A stretch of DNA of 64,000 nucleotides from Nevskiales bacterium (GTDB lineage: Bacteria > Pseudomonadota > Gammaproteobacteria > Nevskiales > Nevskiaceae), in NCBI GenBank assembly GCA_028698335.1, contig JAQVDP010000004.1:208350-272349 (forward strand), written 5' to 3'. This document shows positions 12,047-22,382 of the stretch, in pieces (within the stretch, counting starts at the first letter, position 1; each line of letters starts with the position of its first letter). Position numbers and translations under genes: made by a program. The notes under the pieces were generated by a model. That model worked only from the letters and a program-made list of their open reading frames with translations. It did not search any database and was not told the origin of the DNA.

Positions 12047-13351
12047 TCAATCGGGAATCCCCCTTGGTGCCCCCATCGGCGCCCGGCACCACTCGAAACG
12101 CAGGCCCGATGCGGCGGCTGCGGCACTGCGCCAGTAGCCCGCCACCGCCAGCAGCGTTTCGCCCCGGTACACCAGCGGCATGCGTTCGCGCACCCACGGC
12201 GGAATGCCGGCCTCCTGGCACAGCTGCTTCAACGTCCGGGTATGACGCCCCCCGTCCGGACGCAGCCGCTCGCCGCCACGGGCGAACCGGATCTCCAGCG
12301 CGGCCGTACCCGGTCCGCGACGGCGCAGCTCGCCGCATCCCTCGGGCAGACGCTGGCGTGCGCCCTCGCCCCAGGTAATGACGACCCCGCCCGGCGCCGG
12401 CGGCAGCGCCGGCATCAGGAACAGACGGTCGCGGTAGCGCCGCGCCTCGGCGCCGCCGGCGCCGAGCACCGGCACCGCATCACGGCGGGCGCGGAGGACC
12501 TCCCGATCCAGACGCGCGAACCAGGCTTCGGCCGGCGCCTCGAACCCCAGCGCGCGCCACTCGAAATAGATCAGGTTGTGGCGCCGCTCGGGACTCAGGG
12601 CCAGCAGCGCCTTGACCGACAATCCGCCGTCAGCGTGCGCAGCGGCGCTGCGGTCCTGCTGCGCCAGCTCCGACAACAGCTCATCGGCCGCCGCCGCCCG
12701 CTGCGCCAGACGCACGAGGCTGCCCGTCGCCTGCGGAAACATGCCGGCCAGACGCGGCATGATCTCGGTGCGCAGGAACGCGCGCGCCAGACGCGGATCG
12801 GCGTTGTGCGGATCGTCGATCCAGCCACCCTCCTGCCGGCCCAGGCCCTGCCCGCGCAGATACGCCTCGACCCGCGCCCGGGGAGTCGACAGCAGCGGAC
12901 GCCACAGGACCCCACGCCCAAGCGGACGTTCGCGGCGCATCCCCGCCAGACCGACCACACCGCTGCCGCGCAGCGCGCGCAACAGCACGGTTTCGGCCTG
13001 ATCGTCCCGGTGATGGGCGGTGGCCATCACGTCGCCCGCGCGCAACAGCCGTTCCAGCGCCCGATAGCGCGCCCGCCGCGCGGCGGCCTCGATCCCCAGC
13101 CCGTCACTGACGGACACCTCGACCCGCAGCACGCGCAACGGCACGCCGAGGCGCCTGCACACCCGCCGGCAGTGCCGGAGCCAGTCGTCTGCGGCCGGCT
13201 GCAGGCCATGGTGAACGTGAACGGCACGGACCGCATACTCGGCCGCGAGCCGATGCAGCAACGCCGTCGAATCGCGACCGCCGCTGTAAGCGACCCAGAC
13301 CTGCCCATCCGCCCCGTCGGGCAACGGCGGCAGTTTCAGATCTGGCGGCAT
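12047..13351 (-). CDS. tilS: tRNA(Ile)-lysidine synthase
   Basis: 434 residues. Adds lysine to C34 of the tRNA-Ile with CAU anticodon so that it reads AUA. The PP-loop motif VAYSGGRDSTALLHRL is at about 19-34, and the motif ATAHHRDDQAETVLLRALRG at about 112-131 is the second family signature. The C-terminal third (with GGRHTRTLKQLCQEAGIP near 370-387) matches the tRNA-binding C-terminal domain. G+C and Arg content are very high, as in neighbours. It sits between accA and pyrG as in Pseudomonas. Confidence 0.95.
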   Translation of the reverse strand: MPPDLKLPPLPDGADGQVWVAYSGGRDSTALLHRLAAEYAVRAVHVHHGLQPAADDWLRHCRRVCRRLGVPLRVLRVEVSVSDGLGIEAAARRARYRALERLLRAGDVMATAHHRDDQAETVLLRALRGSGVVGLAGMRRERPLGRGVLWRPLLSTPRARVEAYLRGQGLGRQEGGWIDDPHNADPRLARAFLRTEIMPRLAGMFPQATGSLVRLAQRAAAADELLSELAQQDRSAAAHADGGLSVKALLALSPERRHNLIYFEWRALGFEAPAEAWFARLDREVLRARRDAVPVLGAGGAEARRYRDRLFLMPALPPAPGGVVITWGEGARQRLPEGCGELRRRGPGTAALEIRFARGGERLRPDGGRHTRTLKQLCQEAGIPPWVRERMPLVYRGETLLAVAGYWRSAAAAASGLRFEWCRAPMGAPRGIPD

Positions 13352-13412
13352 GGGACGGAAGCCGGACGCAGCCGATGCCGCGACCGCGGATCGCGGCCGA
13401 CGGCGCTCGGCT

Positions 13413-14375
13413 TCAGTGGGTCACCGTGAACGCGCCGTACTCCATCAGCCGCTGATAGCGCGTCGCCAGGAGCTGGGTGACCGGCGTGTGACACAGACGC
13501 TCGAGGTTGGCGCTGAGCTTCTGCTTGACCGTATTCATCATCGCCGCGGTGTCCCGGTGGGCGCCGCCCAGAGGCTCGGAGATGATTTCGTCGACCAGTC
13601 GATGCTCGTACAGATCCGGCGCCGTGATCCGCATCGCTTCGGCGGCCTCCGATGCACGGCCGGCGTTCTTGAACAGGATCGAGGCGCAGCCTTCGGGCGA
13701 AATCACCGAGTAGATGCTGTACTGCAGCATCATCACGTGGTCGGCGACGCCGATCGCCAGCGCGCCGCCCGAACCACCCTCTCCGATCACCGTCGCCAGC
13801 ACCGGCGTGCGCAGCCGCGACAGTTCGAACAGGTTGTGGGCGATCGCCTCGGACTGGTTGCGCTCTTCGGCGCCGATTCCCGGATAGGCTCCGGGCGTGT
13901 CGATGAAGGTCAGCAACGGCAGGTTGAACTTCTCGGCCATCTTCATCAGGCGCACCGCCTTGCGATAGCCCTCCGGCTTGGGCATGCCAAAGTTGCGGTA
14001 GACCCGCTCCTTGGCGTCGCGCCCTTTCTGCTGACCGATGACGACGACCGCACGTTCGTCGAGCCGGGCGACGCCGCAGACGATGCTCGGATCGTCCGCA
14101 TAGTGACGGTCGCCGTGCAGCTCCTCCCAGTCGGTGAACAGCGTATTGATGTAGTCGAGCGCGTACGGGCGCTGCGGATGGCGCGCCACCTGCGCCACCT
14201 GCCAGGGCGACAGCTTGGCGAAGATCTGCGCCGTCAGCTCACGGCTCTTGGCCTGGAGCCGCTCGATTTCCTCGGTCAGATTCACCCCGGAACCCGAGGT
14301 GGCAAAACGCAGCTCCTCGATCTTCTGCTCGAGCTCGGCGATCGGTTGTTCGAAGTCCAGATAATTCAGGTTCAT
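13413..14375 (-). CDS. accA: Acetyl-CoA carboxylase carboxyltransferase, alpha subunit
   Basis: 320 residues from the Met at 14375 ([16 protein letters not shown]), which matches the usual N-terminus; the open frame continues 11 codons further without homology. With AccD it transfers carboxyl from carboxybiotin to acetyl-CoA, the first step of fatty-acid synthesis. Seen: coiled-coil start, [19 protein letters not shown], the oxyanion region [33 protein letters not shown] and [13 protein letters not shown]. It lies 49 bases after dnaE, the common dnaE-accA order. Confidence 0.97.
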   Translation of the reverse strand: MNLNYLDFEQPIAELEQKIEELRFATSGSGVNLTEEIERLQAKSRELTAQIFAKLSPWQVAQVARHPQRPYALDYINTLFTDWEELHGDRHYADDPSIVCGVARLDERAVVVIGQQKGRDAKERVYRNFGMPKPEGYRKAVRLMKMAEKFNLPLLTFIDTPGAYPGIGAEERNQSEAIAHNLFELSRLRTPVLATVIGEGGSGGALAIGVADHVMMLQYSIYSVISPEGCASILFKNAGRASEAAEAMRITAPDLYEHRLVDEIISEPLGGAHRDTAAMMNTVKQKLSANLERLCHTPVTQLLATRYQRLMEYGAFTVTH

Positions 14376-14424
14376 CGCGTCGTTGCCCGGACTGTCGTCC
14401 ACGGGCACTCCCTAGTTGTCGGTG

Positions 14425-17400
14425 CTATTCGTCATCGGACTGCCCCCCGCCCGCCGCCGCAAACCGGCGCTCCACCACCGGGGGCTGGTATTTCCGATAG
14501 GCGACTTTAGCGCAGTCCGGTCCCAAGAGTTGCTGTAATTCGATCAGCAGGGCGTCGTCGAGCTTGAGCCGCCAATCATCCGACAGATCCAGAGCGCAGG
14601 CCGCTTTCGGGCCGACGTAGCGGATCGTCACACCGATCCCGCCGGGATTGCGCCGCGACTGCAGCAGGCGCCGGAACAGCAGGACCTCGCTCAGCGGCAG
14701 CCGCCACTCGAGTTCGAGGCGCTGCGCGTAGTCCCGCATCACCTGATCGATGCTGTAGAACTCGGCGCCGTACAGGCGCGGTTCGGGCGCACCGCCTTCT
14801 TCACGCGGCGGACTCATGCCGATCTCGCCGATCACGAAGATCAGGCCGTCGACTTTGACGTAGGGCTGAAAGCGCGCGAATGCGTCGGCATCGATCCACG
14901 ACGACAGCTCGATGCACTGGTCGGTCCCGGTGACGTGATCCTCGACGGTGACCTTGTAACTGGCCCGCGCATTGCGCCCCTCCGCCGCCGCATCCCCCTT
15001 GAAGAAGCGCAGATCCTTGACCCAGCCCGCGAACATGACCTTGCTGCGCGGCTGCCATGCCCGCTTGCCGTCCGCCGCCGGAGGCCGCACCGTGGCGCGC
15101 TGCGCCGCGACCAGCTCGTGCAGTCGCCCACTGCAGATCTGGTCGATCAGCTCTCCATACGCCTGGATCGGATGCCCGGACATGTAGAAGCCGAGCGTGT
15201 CGCGTTCCTTCTGCAGAATCTCGCGCTGCGACCATTCGTCGACCCGCTCGGCCTCGACCGCCACATCGCTGCTGGCCGGGTCGGTTCCGAGCCCGAACAG
15301 GTCGTCCTGGCCGCTGCTGCGGCTCTGCTCGTCGGCTTCGGCCAGCTGCAGCGCCTTGGGCAGGGTCTTGGTCAGTGACGCACGATTGAGTCCGAAGCAG
15401 TCCAGCGTGCCCGAACAGATCAGCGCCTCGAACACACGGCGGTTGGCCTTGCGCGTGTCGACCCGGCGACACAGATCGAACAGATCCCTGTAGGGCCCGT
15501 GCGCCTCGCGCTCCTCGATGATGCCTTCAAGTGCGGCGGTGCCGACCCCCTTGATCGCGCCGAGGCCATACAGAACCTCGCCGGGCGCCGGCACGGTGAA
15601 GCGGATGTGGCTGCGGTTGATGTCCGGCGGCGTGACCTTCAGGCCCATCCGCAGACACTCGTCGCGCATCGTCACGACGGTGTCGGTATGGTCCATTTCG
15701 CAGGACAGCACGGCCGCCATGAACTCGGCCGGATGGTGCTGCTTGAGCCACGCGGTCTGGTAGGACACCAGCGCGTAGGCCGCGGCATGGGATTTGTTGA
15801 AACCGTAGTTGGCGAACTTCTCCATCAGGTCGAAGACCTGCCGGGCGGTCTCGGGACCGATACCGCGTTCCTCAGCGCCCTTCTCGAAGATCTGCCGCTG
15901 CTTGGCCATCTCCTCGGCCTTCTTCTTGCCCATCGCCCGGCGCAGCAGATCGGCGCCGCCGAGCGTATAGCCGGCCAGGCGCTGCGACATCTGCATCACC
16001 TGCTCCTGGTAGACGAAGATGCCGTAGGTCGGCGCCAGCACCGGCTCCATGTCCGGATGCTGGTACTCGAACTCGAACTCGCCGCGCTTGCGCGCGCAGA
16101 ACTCCGGGATCTGATCCATCGGCCCCGGGCGGTACAGCGACACCAGGGCGATGATGTCCTCGAAGGTATCGGGCCGCAGATCCTGCGAAGCCCGCTGCAT
16201 GCCGGGCGATTCCATCTGGAACACCGCAGTGGTCTTGCCACTGGCGTAGAGCTCGTAGGTCTCGCGGTCGTCGATCGGCAGCTGCAGCACGTCGATCGTC
16301 CGCCCCTCGGTCCTGGCGATGTTGTCCACCGCCTCCTGGATCACCGTCAGGGTCTTCAAGCCGAGGAAATCGAATTTGACCAGCCCGATCGCCTCCAGGT
16401 CCTTCATGTCGAACTGGGTGCGGACACCGCCGCCGCCGGGTTCGCAGAAGATCGGCGCGTAGTCGGTCAACGGCTGCGGGGCGATCACGACGCCGCCGGC
16501 ATGCACGCCGACGCCACGGGTCACGCCCTCGAGCGCCAGGCCCAGATCGACGACCGCGCGCGTGTCCTCCTCGGTGTCGTAGCGGCGCTTGAGTTCCGGC
16601 ACGGTGTCCAGGGCCTCGGCCAGGGTCGCGCCCGGCGTGCCCGGCACCAGCTTGGCGATCGAATCGGCGAAGCCGTAGCCGTGCCCGAGCACGCGTGCGA
16701 CGTCGCGGATCACACCGCGCGCCGCCATCGTCGCGTAGGTGATGATCTGCCCGACGCGTTCGCGCCCGTATTTATGGGTGACGTATTCGATCACCCGGTC
16801 GCGGTTGTCCATGCAGAAGTCGATGTCGAAGTCCGGCATCGACACGCGCTCGGGATTCAGGAAGCGCTCGAACAGCAGGTTGTAAGGCAGCGGATCCAGA
16901 TCGGTGATCTTGATCGCATACGCCACCAGCGACCCGGCGCCGGAACCGCGTCCGGGCCCGACCGGACAGCCGTGGGTCTTGGCCCACTCGATGAAGTCCG
17001 AGACCACCAGGAAGTAACCGGCGAATCCCATCTTCTCGATGATGCCCAGCTCGTATTCCAGGCGCTCCCGGTATTCGGCCTCGGGACGCGCCAGCGTGAG
17101 CTGCGCGATGCGCTCGGTCAGCCCCTGGTGGGCACGTTCGCGCAACCAGCTGTTGGCGTCGTAGCCCTCCGGCACCGGGAAGTTCGGCAGGTGGTACGGC
17201 GGCGCGAACCTGACGGTCAGCGAACAGCGCCGGGCGATTTCCACCGAGTTGGCCAGCGCTTCCGGAATGTCCGCGAAGAGTTCGGCCATCTCCTGCGGCG
17301 ACTTCAGGTACTGCTCGGGGGTGTAGTCCCGGGGGCGCTTGTCGTCGCTGAGGATGCGGCCTTCGGCGATGCAGACACGGGCCTCATGCGCCTCGAACTC

Positions 17401-18057
17401 GCTGCGCTCCAGGAAGCGCACATCGTTGGTGGCGACGACCGGCACCCCGCGTGCGCGCGACAGCGCGCAGGCGGCGGCAACCCAGTCGTCGTCGCCGGGA
17501 CGCCCACAGCGGGCGATCTCGAGATAGAGACGGTCCGGAAACATCGCCTGCAGGGTCGCCAGCGCCGCCAGCGCCGAGTCGACCTGATCGGCCTGGGCCG
17601 CACGGAACACCGCCCCGTCACGCCCGGTCATCGCCAGCAGGCCGTCGGCGTGCTCGGCCAGCCAGTCCCAGCGCGCCAGCGGCTGCCCCCGCCCCTGGCC
17701 CTCGGTGTAGGCACGCGACAACAGCCGGGTCAGATTCAGGTACCCGGCCTCGTTCTGCACCAGCAGCGTCAGGCGTTCGGGTTCGTCCTGCGGCGTCCGT
17801 TCCTCCAGCCACAAGTCGATCCCGATGATGGGCTTGACCCCCGCCCCCTCGGCCGACTTGTAGAACTTGACCATCGAGAACAGGTTGTTGCGGTCGGTCA
17901 CCGCCACCGCGGGCATGCCCAGTTCGGCGGTCCGGCTCAACAGCGTGGCGCCGAGCCCGCCGCCCTTCCGCTTCGGCGGCTCGACCCGCACGATCCCGTC
18001 GGTCAACGAGTACTCGGTATGCAGACGCAGATGGACGAATTCCGCCATGGCCTTCAT
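14425..18057 (-). CDS. dnaE: DNA polymerase III alpha subunit
   Basis: 1210 residues from the Met at 18057 (MKAMAEFVHLRLHTEYS). This start overlaps the rnhB stop as ATGA, which is why I prefer it to the longer frame. Catalytic subunit of the replicative polymerase. An N-terminal PHP domain (about 5-280) is followed by the palm with GPGRGSGAGSLVAYAI and the catalytic aspartates in MPDFDIDFCMDNRDRVIEY, then VHAGGVVIAP, AAYALVSYQTAWLKQHHP, tandem helix-hairpin-helix (GLGAIKGVG) and the OB-fold region near 1000. Length is somewhat above the E. coli protein (1160), mostly through linkers and a C-terminal tail. Confidence 0.97.
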   Translation of the reverse strand: MKAMAEFVHLRLHTEYSLTDGIVRVEPPKRKGGGLGATLLSRTAELGMPAVAVTDRNNLFSMVKFYKSAEGAGVKPIIGIDLWLEERTPQDEPERLTLLVQNEAGYLNLTRLLSRAYTEGQGRGQPLARWDWLAEHADGLLAMTGRDGAVFRAAQADQVDSALAALATLQAMFPDRLYLEIARCGRPGDDDWVAAACALSRARGVPVVATNDVRFLERSEFEAHEARVCIAEGRILSDDKRPRDYTPEQYLKSPQEMAELFADIPEALANSVEIARRCSLTVRFAPPYHLPNFPVPEGYDANSWLRERAHQGLTERIAQLTLARPEAEYRERLEYELGIIEKMGFAGYFLVVSDFIEWAKTHGCPVGPGRGSGAGSLVAYAIKITDLDPLPYNLLFERFLNPERVSMPDFDIDFCMDNRDRVIEYVTHKYGRERVGQIITYATMAARGVIRDVARVLGHGYGFADSIAKLVPGTPGATLAEALDTVPELKRRYDTEEDTRAVVDLGLALEGVTRGVGVHAGGVVIAPQPLTDYAPIFCEPGGGGVRTQFDMKDLEAIGLVKFDFLGLKTLTVIQEAVDNIARTEGRTIDVLQLPIDDRETYELYASGKTTAVFQMESPGMQRASQDLRPDTFEDIIALVSLYRPGPMDQIPEFCARKRGEFEFEYQHPDMEPVLAPTYGIFVYQEQVMQMSQRLAGYTLGGADLLRRAMGKKKAEEMAKQRQIFEKGAEERGIGPETARQVFDLMEKFANYGFNKSHAAAYALVSYQTAWLKQHHPAEFMAAVLSCEMDHTDTVVTMRDECLRMGLKVTPPDINRSHIRFTVPAPGEVLYGLGAIKGVGTAALEGIIEEREAHGPYRDLFDLCRRVDTRKANRRVFEALICSGTLDCFGLNRASLTKTLPKALQLAEADEQSRSSGQDDLFGLGTDPASSDVAVEAERVDEWSQREILQKERDTLGFYMSGHPIQAYGELIDQICSGRLHELVAAQRATVRPPAADGKRAWQPRSKVMFAGWVKDLRFFKGDAAAEGRNARASYKVTVEDHVTGTDQCIELSSWIDADAFARFQPYVKVDGLIFVIGEIGMSPPREEGGAPEPRLYGAEFYSIDQVMRDYAQRLELEWRLPLSEVLLFRRLLQSRRNPGGIGVTIRYVGPKAACALDLSDDWRLKLDDALLIELQQLLGPDCAKVAYRKYQPPVVERRFAAAGGGQSDDE

Positions 18058-18668
18058 GCCGCCCCGACCGATTCGCCGGACACCGCCGCCATGCCCTCGG
18101 CATGCAGGTAGCGCTGACACGGGGCGAAACTCATGCGATGCACCGGGCTGACACCCAGGCGCTCGAGCGCTGCCAGGTGGACCGCCGTGCCGTAACCCTT
18201 GTGCCGGGCGAATGCGTAACCCGGAAACAGGGCGTCGAGACGCCGCAGCTCGCGGTCCCGGGCGACCTTCGCCAGGATGCTCGCGGCCATGATCGCCGGC
18301 TCACTGGCGTCGCCGCCGACGATCGTCCGCACCGGCACCTCGAGCACCGGCGCCTGATTGCCGTCCACCAGCACCAGCCCCGGGGATTCGGACAACCCGA
18401 GCACCGCCCGCCGCATCGCCAGCAGACTCGCCTGGAGGATGTTGATCCGGTCGATCTCGTCGACCTCCGCGCGCGCGACGCAATACACCGCGTCGCTCCC
18501 GCAGATGGCGTCGAACAGACGCTCGCGTCGCGGCTCCGAAATCTTCTTGGAATCATCGAGGCCGGCCGGGATGTCGGATCCGAGAATCACCGCCGCAGCG
18601 TAGACCGGGCCGGCCAGACAGCCCCGCCCGGCCTCATCGACGCCCGCAACCGCAACGCGCCCGGTCAT
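18054..18668 (-). CDS. rnhB: Ribonuclease HII
   Basis: 204 residues from MTGRVAVAGVDEAGRG. The frame runs 40 codons further upstream but that stretch is unlike the family. Removes ribonucleotides and RNA primers from DNA-RNA hybrids. The DEAGRG motif gives the first catalytic Asp and Glu; LDDSKKISEPRR and DGNQAP (second Asp) follow, then ASILAKVARDR and the RHKGYGTAVHLAAL motif. It sits between lpxB and dnaE, its usual place, and its stop overlaps the dnaE start. Confidence 0.96.
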   Translation of the reverse strand: MTGRVAVAGVDEAGRGCLAGPVYAAAVILGSDIPAGLDDSKKISEPRRERLFDAICGSDAVYCVARAEVDEIDRINILQASLLAMRRAVLGLSESPGLVLVDGNQAPVLEVPVRTIVGGDASEPAIMAASILAKVARDRELRRLDALFPGYAFARHKGYGTAVHLAALERLGVSPVHRMSFAPCQRYLHAEGMAAVSGESVGAA

Positions 18669-18797
18669 CGCCCTGCGTACCTCGAGCCCCTCTGGGACGC
18701 TTGACGGGAGACCTGATCGGGCGTGTTGCGGCAAACGTTCATCGGTCGACGATTCTAGTGAGCTTGACAGCCTCCTGACCATCGCCACGCGGCCCGG

Positions 18798-19970
18798 TCA
18801 GTGCGCTCCCTGCGCGGCGAGGTCGGCGATCGCTCGGGCCGCACGTTGCGCGGCACCACAGCGCAGCTGCCCGCGCACGGCGTCGAATGCCCGCACCTGC
18901 CGTTGCCGGACCGCGGCATCCGTCAGCAGGGCCGTGACTTCGGCGGCGAGGCGGTCCGGACGCGCCTCGTCCTGCAACAGCTCCGGCACCACCGGCGCAT
19001 CCGCGAGCAGATTGGGCAGGCTGACATGGCGGGTCTTGAGCAGCCCCAGTTTGAGCATCAGGAACGCGGTCAACGCCGCGCCGCGATAGGCGACCACCAT
19101 CGGACGCCCGAGCAGCAGGGCTTCGAGGGTGGCGGTCCCGGATGCCAGCAGGACCACGTCGGCCGCCTGCATGACCTCCCGCGAACGCCCGTCCACCACC
19201 TGCCACCGACATCCGGGCGCGTGCTCGGCGATCGCAGCTTCGATCGCAGCGCGCAGCGCCGGCTTGGCCACCGGCGTCACGAAACGCACCTGAGGCACCT
19301 GCTCCGCAATCAGCTTTGCGGCTTGCGCAAAGGGCCCGCTCAGATAGCGGATCTCCGACCCGCGGCTGCCCGGCATCACCGCGACCACCGGCTCCGCGCC
19401 GACCAGCCCCAGGCTGCCGCGCACCGCTTGCGGATCGGGATTCGCCTCAAGCGTATCCGCCAGAGGATGGCCGATGAAGTCGGCCGCCACCCCATAGCCC
19501 GCGTAGAACGCAGGCTCGAACGGGAACAGACAGAGAATCCGGTCGACCGCCCGTGCAATCGTCTTGACCCGGGAACGCCGCCACGCCCAGACCGTGGGGC
19601 TGACGACGTGGATCGTGCGGATGCCGGCTTCGCGCAGCCGCCGTTCCAGACCGAGATTGAAATCCGGCGCGTCAATCCCGACCACCACATCGGGGCGCTC
19701 CCGGAGCAGACGCTCGACCAGCGCGCGCCGCAGCCGCAGCAGGCGTGGCAGTTCCCGCAGGACCTCGGCCAGTCCCATGACCGACAGCGCGTCGATCGAC
19801 TCGATCGGCTCGCAGCCTGCGGCGATCATCCTCGGCCCGGCCACGCCGTAGCTCAGAGTATCCGGATGTTCGTGCCGGAGCGCCTCGATGATGGCGCCCC
19901 CGAGAATGTCGCCGGACAGTTCGCCGGCAACCCACGCAATCCGCAACGGCCGCCCGCTCGCCGCTCCCAT
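18798..19970 (-). CDS. lpxB: Lipid-A-disaccharide synthase
   Basis: 390 residues from MGAASGRPLRIAWVAGELSG. The open frame begins 30 codons earlier inside lpxA. Joins UDP-2,3-diacylglucosamine and lipid X into the lipid A disaccharide at the inner membrane. Seen: AGELSGDILGGAII (about 12-25), GVAGPRM, GIDAPDFNLGLERRLR, HVVSPTVWAWR, FPFEPAFYAGYG, IGHPLADTL, MPGSRGSEIRYL and LLASGTATLEALLLGRPMVV, all family hallmarks. The start lies only 7 bases after the lpxA stop. Confidence 0.97.
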   Translation of the reverse strand: MGAASGRPLRIAWVAGELSGDILGGAIIEALRHEHPDTLSYGVAGPRMIAAGCEPIESIDALSVMGLAEVLRELPRLLRLRRALVERLLRERPDVVVGIDAPDFNLGLERRLREAGIRTIHVVSPTVWAWRRSRVKTIARAVDRILCLFPFEPAFYAGYGVAADFIGHPLADTLEANPDPQAVRGSLGLVGAEPVVAVMPGSRGSEIRYLSGPFAQAAKLIAEQVPQVRFVTPVAKPALRAAIEAAIAEHAPGCRWQVVDGRSREVMQAADVVLLASGTATLEALLLGRPMVVAYRGAALTAFLMLKLGLLKTRHVSLPNLLADAPVVPELLQDEARPDRLAAEVTALLTDAAVRQRQVRAFDAVRGQLRCGAAQRAARAIADLAAQGAH

Positions 19971-19977
19971 GGCGGCG

Positions 19978-20757
19978 CTAGCGCGCCAGCGCGCGCTTGG
20001 AGGACTCGATGAACGCCAGGATCTGCGCCACGTGCGGGGAACGCTGCGCGATCTCGCCAAGCTGCAGCTTGACGTCGCTCATCAACGCTCCGGACAGATA
20101 GACCCGCTTGAACGCGTCCTTGATGGCCCCGATGTCCTCTGCCGAGAATCCGCGCCGCTTGAGCCCCTCGGTGTTGATGCCCCGAGGACGCGCCGGCTGC
20201 CCTTCGGCGATGACAAACGGCATCAGGTCGCGCAGGACCACGGCGCCGCCGCCGGTATAGCTGTGCGCGCCCACCCGGCAGAACTGGTGAACCAGCGTGT
20301 ATCCCCCCAGGCCGACGTAGTCCTCGATCGTGACGTGGCCCGCCAGCGTGCTGCCATTGGCCAGGATCGTATGCGACCCGACGATGCAGTCATGCGCGAT
20401 ATGAGCCTGGGCCATGACCCAGTTGTCGTCGCCCAGGCGGGTCAGGCCCTGATCCTTGAGCGTGCCACGCTGGATCGTGACGTACTCGCGGATCGTGTTG
20501 TTGTTGCCGATCTCGACCCGGGTGTCATCGTCGTCGCGTGCCGACTTGTCCTGGGACAGCTCGCCCAGCGACGCGAACTGGTAGATCCGGTTGCCGCGGC
20601 CGATGCTCATCGGCCCGCGCAGGACCACGTGCGGACCGATCCACGTGCCTTCGCCGATGCTGACGTTGGCGCCGATGATGCTGTACGGCCCGACCTCCAC
20701 GCTGGGGTGCAGCTGCGCCGTCGGGTCGACGATGGCTGTCGGGTGAATCCCGCTCAT
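19978..20757 (-). CDS. lpxA: UDP-N-acetylglucosamine acyltransferase
   Basis: 259 residues from [19 protein letters not shown]; the start overlaps the fabZ stop by 4 bases. Transfers a 3-hydroxyacyl chain from ACP to UDP-GlcNAc, the first committed lipid A step. The N-terminal two thirds are hexapeptide repeats of a left-handed beta helix, including the catalytic His region [16 protein letters not shown] (about 120-136) and [19 protein letters not shown]. The C-terminal helical domain starts at about 190 ([11 protein letters not shown]). Acyl-chain preference cannot be read safely from the sequence. Confidence 0.97.
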   Translation of the reverse strand: MSGIHPTAIVDPTAQLHPSVEVGPYSIIGANVSIGEGTWIGPHVVLRGPMSIGRGNRIYQFASLGELSQDKSARDDDDTRVEIGNNNTIREYVTIQRGTLKDQGLTRLGDDNWVMAQAHIAHDCIVGSHTILANGSTLAGHVTIEDYVGLGGYTLVHQFCRVGAHSYTGGGAVVLRDLMPFVIAEGQPARPRGINTEGLKRRGFSAEDIGAIKDAFKRVYLSGALMSDVKLQLGEIAQRSPHVAQILAFIESSKRALAR

Positions 20758-21224
20758 GCCGCGTCGGCCTTCGCCGCCCGCTTGGCGTCCTTGAGGACGC
20801 ACATCAGCTCCGCCGAGCAGGCCATTTCGCCGTCCACGGTGGCTTCGGCGCTGAACTTCCACAGGTCTCGTTTCTGCTTCTCCAGGCGCACCCGGAAGCG
20901 GAGCTGATCGCCGGGCACCACCGGGCGCTTGAAGCGGGCGCCATCGATCCCGGCGAAGTAGAGGATGAATCCGGAATCGGCCCGCAACCCCGATTTCTGC
21001 ACGGCGAGAATGCCGCAGGCCTGCGCCATCGCCTCGAGCATCAGCACCCCCGGCATCGTCGGCACCCCGGGAAAATGCCCCGGAAAGAACGGCTCGTTGA
21101 ACGTCACGTTCTTCAGCGCCAGCAGAGTGTTGCCGTCATCCTCGATCGACGTCACCCGGTCGACCAGCAGGAACGGATAGCGATGCGGCAGCATCTCCAG
21201 AATGTCGCGGATGTCATACATCAT
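20754..21224 (-). CDS. fabZ: 3-hydroxyacyl-ACP dehydratase
   Basis: 156 residues from [18 protein letters not shown]; the open frame extends 68 codons upstream into lpxD without homology. A second Met directly follows, so 155 residues is equally possible. Dehydrates 3-hydroxyacyl-ACP in fatty-acid elongation, competing with LpxA/LpxD for substrate. The hot-dog motif [13 protein letters not shown] contains the catalytic His, and [21 protein letters not shown] contains the catalytic Glu. Its start overlaps the lpxD stop by about 8-11 bases and its stop overlaps lpxA. Confidence 0.97.
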   Translation of the reverse strand: MMYDIRDILEMLPHRYPFLLVDRVTSIEDDGNTLLALKNVTFNEPFFPGHFPGVPTMPGVLMLEAMAQACGILAVQKSGLRADSGFILYFAGIDGARFKRPVVPGDQLRFRVRLEKQKRDLWKFSAEATVDGEMACSAELMCVLKDAKRAAKADAA

Positions 21225-22278
21225 CGAGCGGATCCTCGTTATGGTCGGTCTCTCCACCGCTGAGCCGATGTTCAATTTCTTTGACGCGCTGTTCGAGCCG
21301 CCCCAGACGCTTGACCCGGGCCACCGTACGACGCCATTCGCGCGCCTCGTCCAGCGGCAGGCCGGAGCCGTACACGCCCGGCTTGGTGATGGCGCCAGTG
21401 ACCATCGCCCGCCCCAGCAGAACCACATCGTCGGCCACTTCGATATGTCCGGTGATGCCGACGGCGCCGCCGATCATACAGCGGCGCCCGATGCGTGTGC
21501 TGCCGGCGATGCCGGTCGCCGCTGCGATCGCCGTGTGCTCTCCGATGACGCAGTTGTGGGCAATCTGGATCAGGTTGTCGAGGCGGGCACCGTTCTCGAT
21601 GATCGTGTCGTCGATCGCACCGCGATCGATGCAGGTATTGGCGCCGATTTCGACGTCGTCGCCGATGCGGACGCTGCCCAGCTGCGGGACCGACTCCCAG
21701 CCCTCCGGCCCGTGCGCGTTGCCGAAACCACGGCCGCCGACGACGCATCCGGGATTGAACTGGCAGCGTGCTCCGACGCGGACCCTCGCGCCGATGAAAA
21801 CGTTGGCGACGAGCCGACATCCGTCGCCGATGACGGCCTCGCGCCCGATCACACTGTTCGGCCCGACGAAGCAGCCCGCGCCGACGCTCGCGCCGGCCTC
21901 GATGACCGCGCCGGGCCCGACGTGGCAGCCGGCGCCGATCCGCGCGCTCGGATCGACGCATGCACGCGGGTGGACTCCGGGCTCGAAGTCACGATCGGGA
22001 TCGAACACCGCGGCAATGCGCGCGTAAGCCAGATACGGATCGGCCGCGATCAGCGCGGGGACCGGCGCCTTGTCGGCATCCGCCTGGCGCAGGATCACCG
22101 CCGCGGCATGCGTCGCCGACAACTGCGCACGCAGTTTCGGATTCGACAGAAATGAAATTTTTCCGGGGATCCCCGGCGCCAGATTGCAGACGCCATCGAC
22201 GGTCACGTCGGCGTCTCCCTGCACCGCGAGCCCGAACCGCTCGGACAGCTCCCGCAGCGTCACGCAGGTCGAGGTCAT
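21214..22278 (-). CDS. lpxD: UDP-3-O-(3-hydroxyacyl)glucosamine N-acyltransferase
   Basis: 354 residues. Adds the second 3-hydroxyacyl chain to UDP-3-O-acylglucosamine in lipid A synthesis. An N-terminal uridine-binding domain (about 1-100, with [15 protein letters not shown]) is followed by about ten hexapeptide-repeat turns; the catalytic His lies in [19 protein letters not shown] (about 233-251). The C-terminal helix ([19 protein letters not shown], about 318-336) is the trimer-associated end seen in the family. A strong AAGGAAGGTGG ribosome-binding stretch precedes the ATG, and an intrinsic terminator-like hairpin separates it from skp. Confidence 0.97.
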   Translation of the reverse strand: MTSTCVTLRELSERFGLAVQGDADVTVDGVCNLAPGIPGKISFLSNPKLRAQLSATHAAAVILRQADADKAPVPALIAADPYLAYARIAAVFDPDRDFEPGVHPRACVDPSARIGAGCHVGPGAVIEAGASVGAGCFVGPNSVIGREAVIGDGCRLVANVFIGARVRVGARCQFNPGCVVGGRGFGNAHGPEGWESVPQLGSVRIGDDVEIGANTCIDRGAIDDTIIENGARLDNLIQIAHNCVIGEHTAIAAATGIAGSTRIGRRCMIGGAVGITGHIEVADDVVLLGRAMVTGAITKPGVYGSGLPLDEAREWRRTVARVKRLGRLEQRVKEIEHRLSGGETDHNEDPLDDV

Positions 22279-22298
22279 CGCTCCACCTTCCTTCCACG

Positions 22299-22333
22299 AA
22301 AAAGGCCGGGTTGAGCATACGTCAATCCCGGCC
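22299..22333 (-). terminator. Terminator or attenuator between skp and lpxD
   Basis: On the minus strand GGCCGGG-A-TTGA pairs with TCAA-CCCGGCC across a 7-base loop and is followed directly by TTTTT. It lies between the skp stop and the lpxD ribosome-binding site, so it would reduce rather than abolish read-through into the lpxD-fabZ-lpxA-lpxB group, or mark a transcription unit border. Confidence 0.7.
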
Positions 22334-22382
22334 GTCCGGCCGCTGACCGCGCCCCGCCGCAGCGGGGCCAGGCCGGCTTGCT

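Noticed and set aside
15499..18111. 870-codon plus-strand frame opposite dnaE
   Set aside because: Complete overlap with a certain gene; composition typical of an antisense frame.
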